Shown here piece after piece: positions 52,750 to 62,161 of a DNA stretch of 64,000 bases. The stretch's first letter is position 1, and each line of letters opens with the position of its first letter. The DNA lies in assembly GCF_041224545.1 (NCBI RefSeq), contig NZ_JBGFGP010000137.1:39425-103424 (forward strand), given 5' to 3'. The position numbers were made by a program, and so were the translations under genes. The notes beneath the pieces are model-generated. The model was given only the letters and a program-made list of their open reading frames with translations, had not been told where the DNA came from and searched no databases. This DNA comes from Sedimentitalea sp041224545. Its GTDB lineage: Bacteria; Pseudomonadota; Alphaproteobacteria; Rhodobacterales; Rhodobacteraceae.

Positions 52750-53808
52750 ATGCGATGGCTCTTGTTGTCTTTCCTCGTTTTTGCGACCCCGGCTGCCGCC
52801 GACACGGAATGGCAGCTTCGGGTGCCGCGCACACCGTTTGATTACCTCGGACCCTCGGATGTCGTTTCCTATGCGCCGCTCGATACGGCGACGGCCAATT
52901 GGTCGATCTGCGTGGCCTATCCTCACCTCAAGGATTCGTATTGGCTGAGCGTCAATCACGGCATGGTCGAAGAAGCCGCACGGCTGGGCGTTTCCTTCCG
53001 GCTCGTCGAAGCGGGCGGTTACCCCAATATCGAAAGACAGCGCCGGCAGATACTGGATTGTGTGGCCGAAGGCGCGGACGCGCTCGTCCTCGGAGCCGTG
53101 GCGTTTGACGCGCTTTCCGACACCATAGTCGAGATCTCGGTGGATATTCCGGTGATCGCGGCGGTGAACGACATCGCCGATCCGGGCATCACCGCCAAGG
53201 TCGGAGTATCCTGGACGGAAATGGGCGCAGTTTCGGGACGCTACATTGCCGAGCGCCATCCACAGGGAAGCAGGCCCGTCAAGGTCGCATGGTTTCCGGG
53301 TCCCCAGGGCGCGGGCTGGGTACGCTTTGTCGAGCGGGGGTTTCACGACGCGATCAAGGACAGCGCGGTCGAGATCGCGGCGACGAAATACGGTGACACC
53401 GGTCGCGAAATACAGGTGCTTCTCGTCGAGGAAGCACTCGAGGACATAACCGACCTGGATTATATCGTCGGAGCGGCGCCAGCGGCCGAAGCCGCCGTCT
53501 CGCTGCTGCGGACCCGCGGTCTCAGGGATCGGATCGGTATCGTGTCCGATTACATGACCCACGCGGTCTATCGCGGCATCTACCGTGAAAAAATCCTTGT
53601 CGCGCCAACGGATTTCCCAGTTCTGCAGGGCCGCATGGCCATCGAGTTCGCGGTGCGGGCGATCGAAGGAAAACTCCTCTACAGACACGCAGGTCCGGTC
53701 ATCGAAACCGTCCGCGCCGGAGAGGTGATACCGTCGCAGATGACCGAAACGCTTGCACCGACAAGCTTCATTCCCGTTTTCCAGTTCACCAGTGAAAAGA
53801 GGCGCTGA
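52750..53808 (+). CDS. torT: TorT-type periplasmic TMAO-sensing protein
   Basis: 352 residues. Signal peptide about 1-18 (ending AAADTEW), then a two-lobed periplasmic binding fold. It aligns with E. coli TorT along its length: CVAYPHLKDSYWLSVNHGM, VEAGGYPNIERQRRQI, VNDIADPG-like VNDI, and HAVYRGIYREKILVAPTD. TorT hands the TMAO signal to TorS across the periplasm. It is divergent from torS with 84 bp between them. Confidence 0.93.
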   Translation: MRWLLLSFLVFATPAAADTEWQLRVPRTPFDYLGPSDVVSYAPLDTATANWSICVAYPHLKDSYWLSVNHGMVEEAARLGVSFRLVEAGGYPNIERQRRQILDCVAEGADALVLGAVAFDALSDTIVEISVDIPVIAAVNDIADPGITAKVGVSWTEMGAVSGRYIAERHPQGSRPVKVAWFPGPQGAGWVRFVERGFHDAIKDSAVEIAATKYGDTGREIQVLLVEEALEDITDLDYIVGAAPAAEAAVSLLRTRGLRDRIGIVSDYMTHAVYRGIYREKILVAPTDFPVLQGRMAIEFAVRAIEGKLLYRHAGPVIETVRAGEVIPSQMTETLAPTSFIPVFQFTSEKRR

Positions 53809-53965
53809 AGAGCGCGACAAACGCTGTATTGTCGGCTGCAATGCACCCGGCAGTCATCCAGCGACAACAGGGCAAACGGCCGGGGTGCTGCCGTCGTCGT
53901 GGCGCGACCCTGCAACCCCGGCACTCACATCTGATCGACCATCGATTTGCACCGATCCGGATGTC

Positions 53966-54577
53966 TCATCCGATGGCGGCCTGCTCCTTGTAGTGGTGCC
54001 GTACCGCGCCGCCAGAAATCTTCAGGATGCTGCCCTGTTCGGGAACGAGGCTGCAATCCAGCGGGTCCGGCGTCAGAAGTGACCGGATAACAACGATTGC
54101 GACCTTGTGCGAAACGATGATCGCCGGCGCGGTCAGTTCCGAAAGGAAGGACGCGAGGCGCGCCCCGATCTGCTGCGCGTTTTCCGCGCCCGGACCGCTG
54201 GTATAGACATCGAATTCGGTGTCCAGCCCGGCAACGATCAGGGGATCCCGCGCGACGCGTTCCTCGTGTGTCGTGCCCTCCCAGGTGCCGCAACTGATCT
54301 CTGCAAGGCGCGGATCGGTTGAAAAGTCTGACCCGGCAAAGGCCAGCCGCGCGGTTTCCTGCGCCCGGCCGAGGGGGCTGGCCCACAGCCGATGCGGCCC
54401 CAGAGCGGGTCTGATGCTTCGCAGGATGCGTTCTTGCTGGCGCGCCTGTGCGCGCCCGCGCTCGGTCAGGTCAGAGTTCTTGCGCCCCTGTATCCGGTGA
54501 TACCTGTTCCACTCCGTTTCGCCATGGCGCAACAGAAACACATCATGATCGATCCTCAGCTTTGGCAGGTCCGTCAT
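53966..54577 (-). CDS. Histidine phosphatase (phosphoglycerate mutase-like) family protein
   Basis: 203 residues. Phosphohistidine motif LLRHGETEWNRYHRIQGRK with catalytic RHG, SPLGRAQETARL, LAEISCGTWEG, and the second His in IVSHKVAI. No signal peptide, so cytosolic. Its ATG shares one base with the ATPase stop, making it the last gene of the importer operon. Placed behind a Pgt-type system, it may dephosphorylate imported phosphorylated three-carbon acids or sugar phosphates; this is inference. The 157 bp after torT hold nothing recognisable. Confidence 0.92.
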   Translation of the reverse strand: MTDLPKLRIDHDVFLLRHGETEWNRYHRIQGRKNSDLTERGRAQARQQERILRSIRPALGPHRLWASPLGRAQETARLAFAGSDFSTDPRLAEISCGTWEGTTHEERVARDPLIVAGLDTEFDVYTSGPGAENAQQIGARLASFLSELTAPAIIVSHKVAIVVIRSLLTPDPLDCSLVPEQGSILKISGGAVRHHYKEQAAIG

Positions 54578-55629
54578 CAGAGCACCACCGCGCTCATCGT
54601 GTTCACCTGCAAATAGACCTCTTCGCCGGTCTGGATGCGCTGTTGACCGGCCTGATGGCTCTGATCGACGACCATCTCTGCCCCGCCGGCCGCCACCAGA
54701 TAGCGGATCTGGCTGCCGAGAAATTCGCTGTGGCGCACCTTGCCCGGCAGGGAATCCCGACCGGCGCTGCGCGCAATGGATATATTCTGTGGCCGCAGGA
54801 CTATATTGTTCCCCTCGCTCATCGTTTCACCCGGCAGTGTCAGGCTGTCGCCCGTCGCGGTCACGAAACGCCGCTCGGGACCATCAGATTCGATCTTGCC
54901 TTCCAGAATATTGGCCGTCCCCAGAAAATTCGCAACAAACAGATTTTCCGGCCGGTCGTATAGCGTTTGCGGCGAGCCGACCTGCTGGATGATGCCCTTG
55001 TCGAGAACCGCCATGCGGTCGCAAGTGGTGTTCGCCTCCTCCTGATCGTGGGTCACGAAGATCGTGGTCAGCCCGAGTTGCCGCTGCAGACGCAGGAGTT
55101 CCCGACGCATGTGAACCCGAAGCGAAGCGTCGAGATTGGACAGGGGTTCGTCGAGCAGCAGCACCTCGGGCTCGACCACGACCGTGCGGGCCAGCGCGAT
55201 CCGCTGCTGCTGTCCGCCGGACAGCTGATTGGGCATCCGGTCCGCCAGATGCGAAAGCCCCACCAGATCCAGCGCCGCATCGACCTTGGTCCTGATTTCT
55301 TTCGACGGAACCTTCCGCTCCTTCAGGCCAAAGCCGACATTGTCGCGCACGGTCATATGCGGCCACAGCGCGTAGGATTGAAACACCATGCCGACATTGC
55401 GTTTCCAGGGGTCCAGGCCGACAACATCCCTGTCCCCGATCATGATCCGCCCGCTCGGCGTGGGGCCGAACCCCGCAATGGCCCTGAGCAGGGTCGACTT
55501 GCCCGATCCGGACGGGCCCAGAAAGGCGAAGAACTCGCCAGGTTTTATATCCAGGTTGACACCCTTCAGGACTTCGGTGTCACCAAAGGACAGATGGAGA
55601 TTCTCGATTTTGATACCAGCTTTTTTCAT
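54577..55629 (-). CDS. ABC transporter ATP-binding protein (Fe3+/hexose-phosphate class)
   Basis: 350 residues. Walker A GPSGSGKST, signature LSGGQQQRIALA, Walker B VLLLDEPLSNLD, and a C-terminal TOBE-type regulatory region (about 240-350). By sequence it falls in the FbpC/AfuC/PotA group; AfuC relatives serve hexose-phosphate import, so the iron label should not be taken literally. It works with the fused permease upstream. Confidence 0.93.
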   Translation of the reverse strand: MKKAGIKIENLHLSFGDTEVLKGVNLDIKPGEFFAFLGPSGSGKSTLLRAIAGFGPTPSGRIMIGDRDVVGLDPWKRNVGMVFQSYALWPHMTVRDNVGFGLKERKVPSKEIRTKVDAALDLVGLSHLADRMPNQLSGGQQQRIALARTVVVEPEVLLLDEPLSNLDASLRVHMRRELLRLQRQLGLTTIFVTHDQEEANTTCDRMAVLDKGIIQQVGSPQTLYDRPENLFVANFLGTANILEGKIESDGPERRFVTATGDSLTLPGETMSEGNNIVLRPQNISIARSAGRDSLPGKVRHSEFLGSQIRYLVAAGGAEMVVDQSHQAGQQRIQTGEEVYLQVNTMSAVVL

Positions 55630-55648
55630 ATCCGTATTCCTTACAGGC

Positions 55649-57403
55649 TCAGTGCTCGCCGCCCGATGACTTCAGTTTCTTGTCACGCTCGATAATGATC
55701 TGCGACGCGATCGTTCCCACGGCCACCACGATGACAGCCACGATACCAAGCGCCGCACCGGCGCCCCGACCGGACGGGGTTTGCATGAAGAGATAGATGC
55801 CATAGGCCAGCGGAGCGTCATTGTTGGAACTGACCAGCATGATGGTTGCGGAAAGCTCGACCGCCGCTGTCGCAAAGCTCGTGACGAAACCTGCGAGGAT
55901 CCCGCCGGTCATCAGCGGCACCACGATCTTCTGGATGGTCCGCCGCTTGGTTGCCCCAAGGCTTTCGGCGGCTTCTTCCAGCGCATGGCTGACCTGTTGC
56001 AGTGCCGCCGTGCAGGCACGCAACGCGTAGGGCAAGCGTCGGATCATCAGCGCCAGCGCGATGATCACCCACCAGCTTGCCATCGGCTTGTCGGCAAAGG
56101 GCACATCAATGCCATGGAACGTCCGCAGATAACCGATCCCGAGCACGACGCCAGGCACGGCCAGAGCAGCGGTCGCGAGGTAATCCAGCGCCTTGCGGCC
56201 AAAGATATTCGTCCGCAACACGATATAGGCAATGGCGGTTCCGATGATGACATCCAGCGTTGCGGCGATGCCGGCATAGAGCACGGTGTTGAGGATAAAG
56301 GTCTTGGACCCCTCCCACATCGTCACATAGTTCTGCAGCGTATAGGCATCAGGCAGAGGCGCATAGGACCAGATCGTTCCGAAAGACAGCAACAGCAGGC
56401 CGATATGCGGCGACAGCACCAACAGCAGGATGAAGATGACCACGCCATAGGCGACGGCTTTTTCGGCCGGTTTCAACACGCGTTTTGCCATGCCTCCGCC
56501 ACCTTTCTGAACCGTGGCATAATCCTTGCCGCGCATGAACAGGAACGAGGTCCAGAGCGACAGGATCGAGAAGACGACAAGGATCACGGAAATCACATAG
56601 CCCATTGGGTCACTGATCCCGATTGACGAGATTCGCAGAAAGGCCTGTGGCGCCAGCATGTTGTTGACATTGAGCAGCAGCGGTGTCCCGAGGTCGTCGA
56701 ATACCTTGATGAAGACGAGCGCTGCCCCGGCAATATAGCCCGGCATGGCCAGCGGAAAGACGATCCGCTTGAACAGGCGCAGACCGTGGCTGCCAAGGTT
56801 CTGCGCCGCCTCTTCCATGGAGCGGTCGATGTTGCGCAGCGATGTCGACAGGTTGATCAGGATGAACGGGAAATAATGGATCGACTGCACGAGGATCACA
56901 CCGTTCAGGCCCTCCATGAAGGGAATGTCAAAGCCGAAGTGATCCCGCAGCAGAAGGTTGACCGAACCGTTGCGACCAAAGATCAGCTGCATCGCCACGG
57001 CACCGACAAAGGGCGGCATGATCAACGGAATGAACCCCAGACTCTGGATCAGGATCGAACCCGAGAAATGGAACCGCGTGGTGATATAGGCCAATGGTAG
57101 CGCGATCACCGTCGCCACGACCACCGACATGGCCGAGACGTAAAACGAGTTCCAGAAACTCTCGCGGAACAGCGCCGTGCTGAAGAAATCGATGAAGTTC
57201 TGAAGCGTCGCCGCACCGGTGGCAGGATCCTGGAAGGCAACGACCATCACCTGCGCGACGGGCACCAGCAACAGGCCGATCAGCAGCAGCGCGATGAAAA
57301 TGGCGACAAGGTGGATGCCGCTCAGGTTTGGCACCAGCCAGCGCGGCAAAATATCGGCAAGGCCCGCCCGCGACGCCGCGGGGGAGGAAGCATTCTGTGA
57401 CAT
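55649..57403 (-). CDS. ABC transporter permease, two fused domains (FbpB/AfuB type)
   Basis: 584 residues with about twelve helices and two EAA loops (MEEAAQNLGSHGLRLFKRIV near 190, LEEAAESLGATKRRTIQKIV near 480), that is, two permease domains in one chain. It forms the channel of the importer. The gap to the binding-protein gene upstream is 89 bp and carries a GC-rich hairpin; the ATPase follows after 19 bp. Confidence 0.93.
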   Translation of the reverse strand: MSQNASSPAASRAGLADILPRWLVPNLSGIHLVAIFIALLLIGLLLVPVAQVMVVAFQDPATGAATLQNFIDFFSTALFRESFWNSFYVSAMSVVVATVIALPLAYITTRFHFSGSILIQSLGFIPLIMPPFVGAVAMQLIFGRNGSVNLLLRDHFGFDIPFMEGLNGVILVQSIHYFPFILINLSTSLRNIDRSMEEAAQNLGSHGLRLFKRIVFPLAMPGYIAGAALVFIKVFDDLGTPLLLNVNNMLAPQAFLRISSIGISDPMGYVISVILVVFSILSLWTSFLFMRGKDYATVQKGGGGMAKRVLKPAEKAVAYGVVIFILLLVLSPHIGLLLLSFGTIWSYAPLPDAYTLQNYVTMWEGSKTFILNTVLYAGIAATLDVIIGTAIAYIVLRTNIFGRKALDYLATAALAVPGVVLGIGYLRTFHGIDVPFADKPMASWWVIIALALMIRRLPYALRACTAALQQVSHALEEAAESLGATKRRTIQKIVVPLMTGGILAGFVTSFATAAVELSATIMLVSSNNDAPLAYGIYLFMQTPSGRGAGAALGIVAVIVVAVGTIASQIIIERDKKLKSSGGEH

Positions 57404-57458
57404 GGTTCAGGCTTTCTTGGAGAGCCGCCAGCACGAAAAGAACCGGTGGCGGCGGGGG

Positions 57459-57480
57459 GCCGGACCCCAGGCGGGCTCCG
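57459..57480 (-). other. Intercistronic hairpin between binding-protein and permease genes
   Basis: CCGGAC-CCC and GGG-CTCCGG pair around a four-base loop with one C-C mismatch in the 89-bp gap after the binding-protein gene. It likely limits read-through so that binding protein is made in excess. Confidence 0.5.
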
Positions 57481-57492
57481 GCCGGACAGGCG

Positions 57493-58815
57493 TTACATTC
57501 CGGCGGCTTTTTCCGCCAGTTCACGGGCCTTGGCATAGTTCGCCACGACCATGGCGTCCCAGCTCTGCTCGACCTCGGCCTGACGCGCGCCGACCTCATC
57601 GGTGGCCTTCTTGCGCTTCTTGGTGAAGATGCCGGCAAACTCGGGGTCGAGGCTTTGCGCTTCGTCAATCGGGTTTGCGTCGATCAACGCCCAGGCTTCG
57701 TCGATCATTGCCTGTGCCTCGGCATTGTCACTGTCGGCAAGGGCGGCCTCGGCGGCGTGGATCGCGCCAACCGCTGCGCGAAGATCGTCGAGACGATAGG
57801 TGATCATCACGTCGAACATCGAATTGACCAGATTGTAGCGCGCGCCCGATTTGTCGACATCGAACTCGACCGTCGCGCCGATCGTGGAAGCCTCGAACGG
57901 ATTTGGGAAGCCTTCAGGCGCGTTGGCATAGGTGGCCGGGTTCACCGGCAAGCGCATGATGGCCGGGTCCAGCAGCACCGACTGTCCCTCCGGGGTCAGC
58001 AGGTATTCGATAAAGGCCACGGCACCCGCCTGGTTCGGCGCGTCATTGACGACGCCCACATTCGCCGGGACCAGCGCCGTCACGGTCGGATAGGCGAAAT
58101 CGACCGGGAAGCCTGACGCTTTGGACGAGAAACCGAAAAAGTCGATCACGATGCCCAACCCGAAATTGCCGGTGTTCACGCCGTCAGGCACACCGAAACT
58201 GCGCTCGGTGACCGAGGCAAAGTTGCCGGCGATGCGCTTCCACTGCGCCCAGCCCTTGTCCCAGCCTTCGCCTTGCAAGAGAGTCTCGACCGTCAGATGC
58301 GTCGTGCCCGACCGGGACGGCGCAGACATGCCGACATGGCCATGATATTCGGCCTTGGCCAGATCCTGCCATTCGCGCGCGGGTTCGAGCCCGTTGGCCT
58401 TGAGATACCGCTCGTTCCACATGATGCCGTAACCCGCACCTGCAAAGCCGAAATACTTGCCATCCGGATCGTTGAGGGGGTAGGCACCGATGCGCTCGGG
58501 GATCCCTTCGGAGCGGATCGTGACATCGGCGAGCAGCCCGTCGCTCTTGAGCACTTCAAAAGCATCCGGCGCGCTGGCCCAGAAGATGTCAGAGGTGTTG
58601 TCGCCGGCGGTTTCCTGGATGTATTTCACGCCGGCCGAGGTCTTCTTGTTCAGGACTTCAAGATCATATTGCGGATGCGCCGCTTCGAACGCGGCTTCGA
58701 TCGGCCCGGTCATCGAATCCGGGAACGAAGTGATAACCGTGACCTTGCCCTCGGCCAGTGCGCCGCTGGCAATCAGAGCCGTCGAGGCGATGGTCGCGAA
58801 CAGTGTTTTCTTCAT
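57493..58815 (-). CDS. ABC transporter substrate-binding protein, paralogue of the PgtC sensor
   Basis: 440 residues. Signal peptide 1-21 (ending GALAEG), then a type 2 periplasmic binding fold: VTVITSFPDSMTGPIEAAF, FWASAPDAFEVL, SRSGTTHLTVETLL, FGVPDG, GVVNDAPN. The same blocks occur in order in the protein at 62158-63402, so sensor and transporter probably bind the same ligand. The C-terminal 110 residues are a helical Ala/Glu-rich extension. First gene of the transport operon, with a candidate activator site upstream. Similarity to iron-binding proteins is only at family level. Confidence 0.92.
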   Translation of the reverse strand: MKKTLFATIASTALIASGALAEGKVTVITSFPDSMTGPIEAAFEAAHPQYDLEVLNKKTSAGVKYIQETAGDNTSDIFWASAPDAFEVLKSDGLLADVTIRSEGIPERIGAYPLNDPDGKYFGFAGAGYGIMWNERYLKANGLEPAREWQDLAKAEYHGHVGMSAPSRSGTTHLTVETLLQGEGWDKGWAQWKRIAGNFASVTERSFGVPDGVNTGNFGLGIVIDFFGFSSKASGFPVDFAYPTVTALVPANVGVVNDAPNQAGAVAFIEYLLTPEGQSVLLDPAIMRLPVNPATYANAPEGFPNPFEASTIGATVEFDVDKSGARYNLVNSMFDVMITYRLDDLRAAVGAIHAAEAALADSDNAEAQAMIDEAWALIDANPIDEAQSLDPEFAGIFTKKRKKATDEVGARQAEVEQSWDAMVVANYAKARELAEKAAGM

Positions 58816-58884
58816 TGTGTCCTCCCATTGATGTGCTGCGCTCCTCCGCGCATTGGGCCAAGAGTTTCAGGACACCGGAGAATC

Positions 58885-58962
58885 CGTCAATTTTTTGCAG
58901 AAATCGGCAGATCAGGCGCCGAACGGGTCAGTTGTGACCCGCCATTTCGGTCAATCCTGACC
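58885..58962 (-). promoter_or_regulatory. Promoter and paired PgtA-type operators of the transport operon
   Basis: GGGTCA-GTTG-TGACCC (58925-58940) and GGTCA-ATCC-TGACC (58949-58962 region) are two dyads of the same design, 24 bp apart; the second overlaps the pgtA stop. Reading toward the binding-protein gene, a sigma70-like TTGACG (complement of 58885-58890) lies 35 bp beyond the first dyad with AAACTC 17 bp further. No GG-N10-GC (-24/-12) element was found. The layout fits activation from an upstream site. Confidence 0.6.
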
Positions 58963-60201
58963 CGACTTCAGAAGCCCCACCGCCTTCATGCGCAGGTAGA
59001 GACGCTTGCGGGGAATCGCGAGAGTCTCTGCGGCAACGCCCTTGCGGCCATCGGCGTCCCGCAAAGCCTGCTCCAGCAACGCGCGCTCAAAGGCCATCAT
59101 CGCCTCGTCATAAGAGGTGTGCGGCCCGGTGCCGCCGCGCGACTGTGCCTGAAGATTCAGTCCGAGGCCGATGATCATCCGCTCTGCGACATTGCGCAAT
59201 TCACGCACGTTGCCTGGCCAGTCGTGCTTGCCGATCGGATCCAGCATCTCTTTGGTGACATTGGGCAGGCGCTTGCCATAGCGTTCCGCCGCCTGCCGCA
59301 AAAAGGCTTCGAGCAGGATAAAGACATCGCGGTTTCGCGCCCGCAATGGCGGTATCTCGACGGTCGCAACGTTGACGAGATAGAGCAGTTCGTCACTCAG
59401 GCTGATCTCCGGATCGGTCAGTGAGCCGGTCACGGAAAGAATGGCGCGCGGACGGTCGTTGCGCCGGAGAAAATCCGCCAGATGCGTCTGTCCCCGGTTA
59501 TCGAGCTTGTGCAGGGCGCGCACGAAAATCGTATCCACCTCTGGCGGGATACCGTCCAGTTCCGCCTGCAATCCATCTGCCGCGACCGTGGCGCAATTGA
59601 TCGCGTAAAAACCCCCCGCACCTTCGCCGTAATCGTGCAGCATTCGAGCGGCCAGCGCCTTGCCCGTCCCGGTTTCACCGTAGATCGTGACGGTGATCGG
59701 CAGCGGCGCAAGATCGAGCAGCGCCTTGCGACAGTTTCGGATCACGTCGGAGCGGCCGAGCAAATGGCTGACCATGCCGCCCTGGCGGGCGATGCGTCGG
59801 CGCAGGCGCTTGTTTTCCAGCACCAGTTTTCTGGCGTTCAGGGTGCGCCTGAGCATGGTTATCAGGACATCCGGCTGCACCGGCTTTTCCAGGAAATCAT
59901 AAGCCCCGGCCTTGATCGCAGCGATGGCAAGCCGCATTTCGGCATGCCCGGTGATCATGATGAACGGCACGTCCGGCGCGGCCGCACGCACGGCTTTGAG
60001 CACATCAAAACCATCCATTTTGGCCATGCGTATGTCACAAAGGATGACGCCTCCCCATTCCGGGTCCAGGGTTTCCAGCAGGGCCGCCCCACCGGCGAAG
60101 CCCCTTGGGCGCAGCCCCTCTTCTTCGAGCATCTCGCAGGTGGCCTCACGAAAATCCTGATCGTCATCGACCACATAGACCTGATGGGCGTCATGTTTCA
60201 T
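58951..60201 (-). CDS. pgtA: PgtA-type response regulator lacking GAFTGA
   Basis: 416 residues, the length of NtrC/DctD-class regulators. Receiver with Asp56 (VILCDIRMAKMDG); AAA+ domain with intact Walker A GETGTGK (175-181) but no GAFTGA: the chain goes straight from YAINCATVAADGLQAELDG to EVDTIFVRALHKLD, and the latter replaces the normal Walker B LFLDEIG. The sensor II region (DWPGNVRELRN) and a Fis-type HTH (LLEQALRDADGRKGVAAETL) remain. It is thus unlikely to remodel sigma54 holoenzyme and may activate sigma70 promoters by DNA binding. It overlaps pgtB by 11 bp. Confidence 0.88.
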   Translation of the reverse strand: MKHDAHQVYVVDDDQDFREATCEMLEEEGLRPRGFAGGAALLETLDPEWGGVILCDIRMAKMDGFDVLKAVRAAAPDVPFIMITGHAEMRLAIAAIKAGAYDFLEKPVQPDVLITMLRRTLNARKLVLENKRLRRRIARQGGMVSHLLGRSDVIRNCRKALLDLAPLPITVTIYGETGTGKALAARMLHDYGEGAGGFYAINCATVAADGLQAELDGIPPEVDTIFVRALHKLDNRGQTHLADFLRRNDRPRAILSVTGSLTDPEISLSDELLYLVNVATVEIPPLRARNRDVFILLEAFLRQAAERYGKRLPNVTKEMLDPIGKHDWPGNVRELRNVAERMIIGLGLNLQAQSRGGTGPHTSYDEAMMAFERALLEQALRDADGRKGVAAETLAIPRKRLYLRMKAVGLLKSGQD

Positions 60202-62161
60202 CGTCGCTCTCTCCCCGTGGCAATGTCACAGTCGCGCGTGTGCCGACCTCACGGCGCGCACTCAGCGACAGCGTGCCATTCATTCCGGTAATGATGTTGA
60301 ACGAAATCGACAGGCCCAGCCCCATCCCCTCGCCGGGGTCCTTGGTGGTGACAAAGGGGTCAAAAGCCCGCTCTGGCGTCAGATCGCCAAGACCTATCCC
60401 ATCGTCGACGATGGAAAACGCGACAGTCTGGATGTCGCTTTCCTCGGCACGAACCGTGATCTTACCCGCCTTGCCTGTCGAGGCAATTGCATCACAGGCG
60501 TTGGAGAGCAGATTGACCAGAACCTGCTCGATCAGAACCGCGTCCCCGATGACCATGAGCCCGTCCAGCGCCGGGTCGATCTCTACGGTTATTCCATGAT
60601 CGGTGAACGAGCCTTGCAAAAGCTCCTGCGCATTGCGAAGCGTGCGCACCAGCGGCACCTTTTCCCGGAGATACTCCGACCGGCGCGCGAATTTGCGCAG
60701 ATGCGATATGATCCGCTCCATCCGCGTCACCAGGTCGTCGATCTTGTCGATCTGCGTGGCGGCACGGTCGGTCTCGCCCTTGCGCTGCGCGGTCTGCAAC
60801 AGGCGCAGGCGCTGGCGAATCGCGCCAAGCGGTTGATTCAATTCATGCCCGATTCCGGCCGAGAGATTGCCAAGCGCCGCCATCTTGCCGACCTGCACCA
60901 GTTCATTCTGTGTCTGACGAAGATCCCGGATTGCGCGGTCCCGCTCGTCCACCGACGTTTCAAAGGCAATCACGGCCGACGCCAGTTGCGCGATTTCATC
61001 GTTGCGCCCCGGCAGCCCTGAGAGCGAGGGCCGTCCACCCCCCGCAATCTGGCGCATGGCATCCGTAAGTCGTTGCATCGGGCGAATGATCGACGGACGA
61101 ATGTAGGAAAACAGGATCGCCAGCCCCCCCGCAGCAGCGAGGATCGTCAGCACAAGCAGCAGACGCATGGTGGCGGCGGCGCTCGTTGCAAATGTATCGC
61201 TGATCGCAAGAATCTCACCATGCTGGGTTTCGGCCTGTTCCAGTAGCTGGTCGTTCATCCGTGTCAGCAATGTCAGAACGGTTGCGAGCTGTTCGCCAAG
61301 GGCATCCCTCGTCTGGTGCCAGGCCTTGCGATCCGCAATCACACCGTTCGGATGAGTGGTCATGCGCGCCAGCGTTTCGGCGGCCTGGCGCAGGAACAGA
61401 TATTCGGCCTTGGGCGGAAGGGTTTCGATGCTCGCGCTGACGCGGGCCAGCGCATCCGCGATCAGGTTTTCGAATTGTTCCAGCTGCGCCGGAGACTGAC
61501 TGGTGGATATCTGAATCGCAAGCGCCGTTGCCGTCGCCGCATCATGGCCGATATCGGCAAAGGTGGTTTGCAATTGCAGCTCTTCGGTCAGCATCCTGGC
61601 CATTTCACCGCGGATCGCCGGGTCGGACTCCTCGATCATCCGACGGGTCAGCACCTCGATGTTGAAGGCAAAATCCGACATGACGGCGGTGGTCTCGTCC
61701 TGAATATCCGCGTTCAGCCAGCGCAACTGGTCGATCTTGGAAATCACCCGCGTCTCGGTTCGCGCCACCGTCTCCACGCTGCGGATCACCAGTGCCAGTT
61801 GATGTTGCAGCGTTTCCACATCCCGAGGCGTGATGACCGTATCGAATCCCTCCGCGACAAACCGGCTGAGCTCGGCCGCCGAAGACTTGAGCATGGCATC
61901 CAATGCGCCAGACCTCTCTGCGCTGCCGGAGAGGATGCGATTGCCGAGCATTGCGAGATCCGCCGTCTTGGCCGACAGGCGCGTGGTCTGGGCCAGTTTC
62001 GGCACCTGCGTGGCGCTCAGATCGGCCACCACTTCGCGCGCACTCCCAAGCCAGTAGAACGCAGCGCCCATCACCACCCATGTCATCAGGATCGCCGCCA
62101 GAACCGTCAGCAAAAGACGTGTCCAGATGCGCGGCGCGATGTTATCCCACAGGCGCTTCAC
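60191..62161 (-). CDS. pgtB: PgtB-type sensor histidine kinase
   Basis: 656 residues from a GTG that overlaps the pgtC stop (GTGA). Two membrane helices (about 15-38 and 333-355) flank a large periplasmic helical sensor; then HAMP, coiled coil, H-box His439 (GIGHELNQPLGAIRQ) and HATPase (LVNLLSNACDAI, DDGIGLGDLTP, GMGLGLSIS). The length and order match PgtB of Salmonella. It should receive the ligand signal from the periplasmic PgtC and phosphorylate PgtA. Confidence 0.9.
   Translation of the reverse strand: MKRLWDNIAPRIWTRLLLTVLAAILMTWVVMGAAFYWLGSAREVVADLSATQVPKLAQTTRLSAKTADLAMLGNRILSGSAERSGALDAMLKSSAAELSRFVAEGFDTVITPRDVETLQHQLALVIRSVETVARTETRVISKIDQLRWLNADIQDETTAVMSDFAFNIEVLTRRMIEESDPAIRGEMARMLTEELQLQTTFADIGHDAATATALAIQISTSQSPAQLEQFENLIADALARVSASIETLPPKAEYLFLRQAAETLARMTTHPNGVIADRKAWHQTRDALGEQLATVLTLLTRMNDQLLEQAETQHGEILAISDTFATSAAATMRLLLVLTILAAAGGLAILFSYIRPSIIRPMQRLTDAMRQIAGGGRPSLSGLPGRNDEIAQLASAVIAFETSVDERDRAIRDLRQTQNELVQVGKMAALGNLSAGIGHELNQPLGAIRQRLRLLQTAQRKGETDRAATQIDKIDDLVTRMERIISHLRKFARRSEYLREKVPLVRTLRNAQELLQGSFTDHGITVEIDPALDGLMVIGDAVLIEQVLVNLLSNACDAIASTGKAGKITVRAEESDIQTVAFSIVDDGIGLGDLTPERAFDPFVTTKDPGEGMGLGLSISFNIITGMNGTLSLSARREVGTRATVTLPRGESDDET

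Noticed and set aside
49729..53841. Extension of the torS frame upstream to 53841
   Set aside because: Beyond 52665 the frame runs antisense through torT, which is a confident gene with a signal peptide.
54577..58815. Ferric iron ABC transporter
   Set aside because: The ATPase and permease are in the same superfamily, but the binding protein matches a PgtC sensor and the operon ends in a phosphatase, so a phosphorylated organic substrate fits better.
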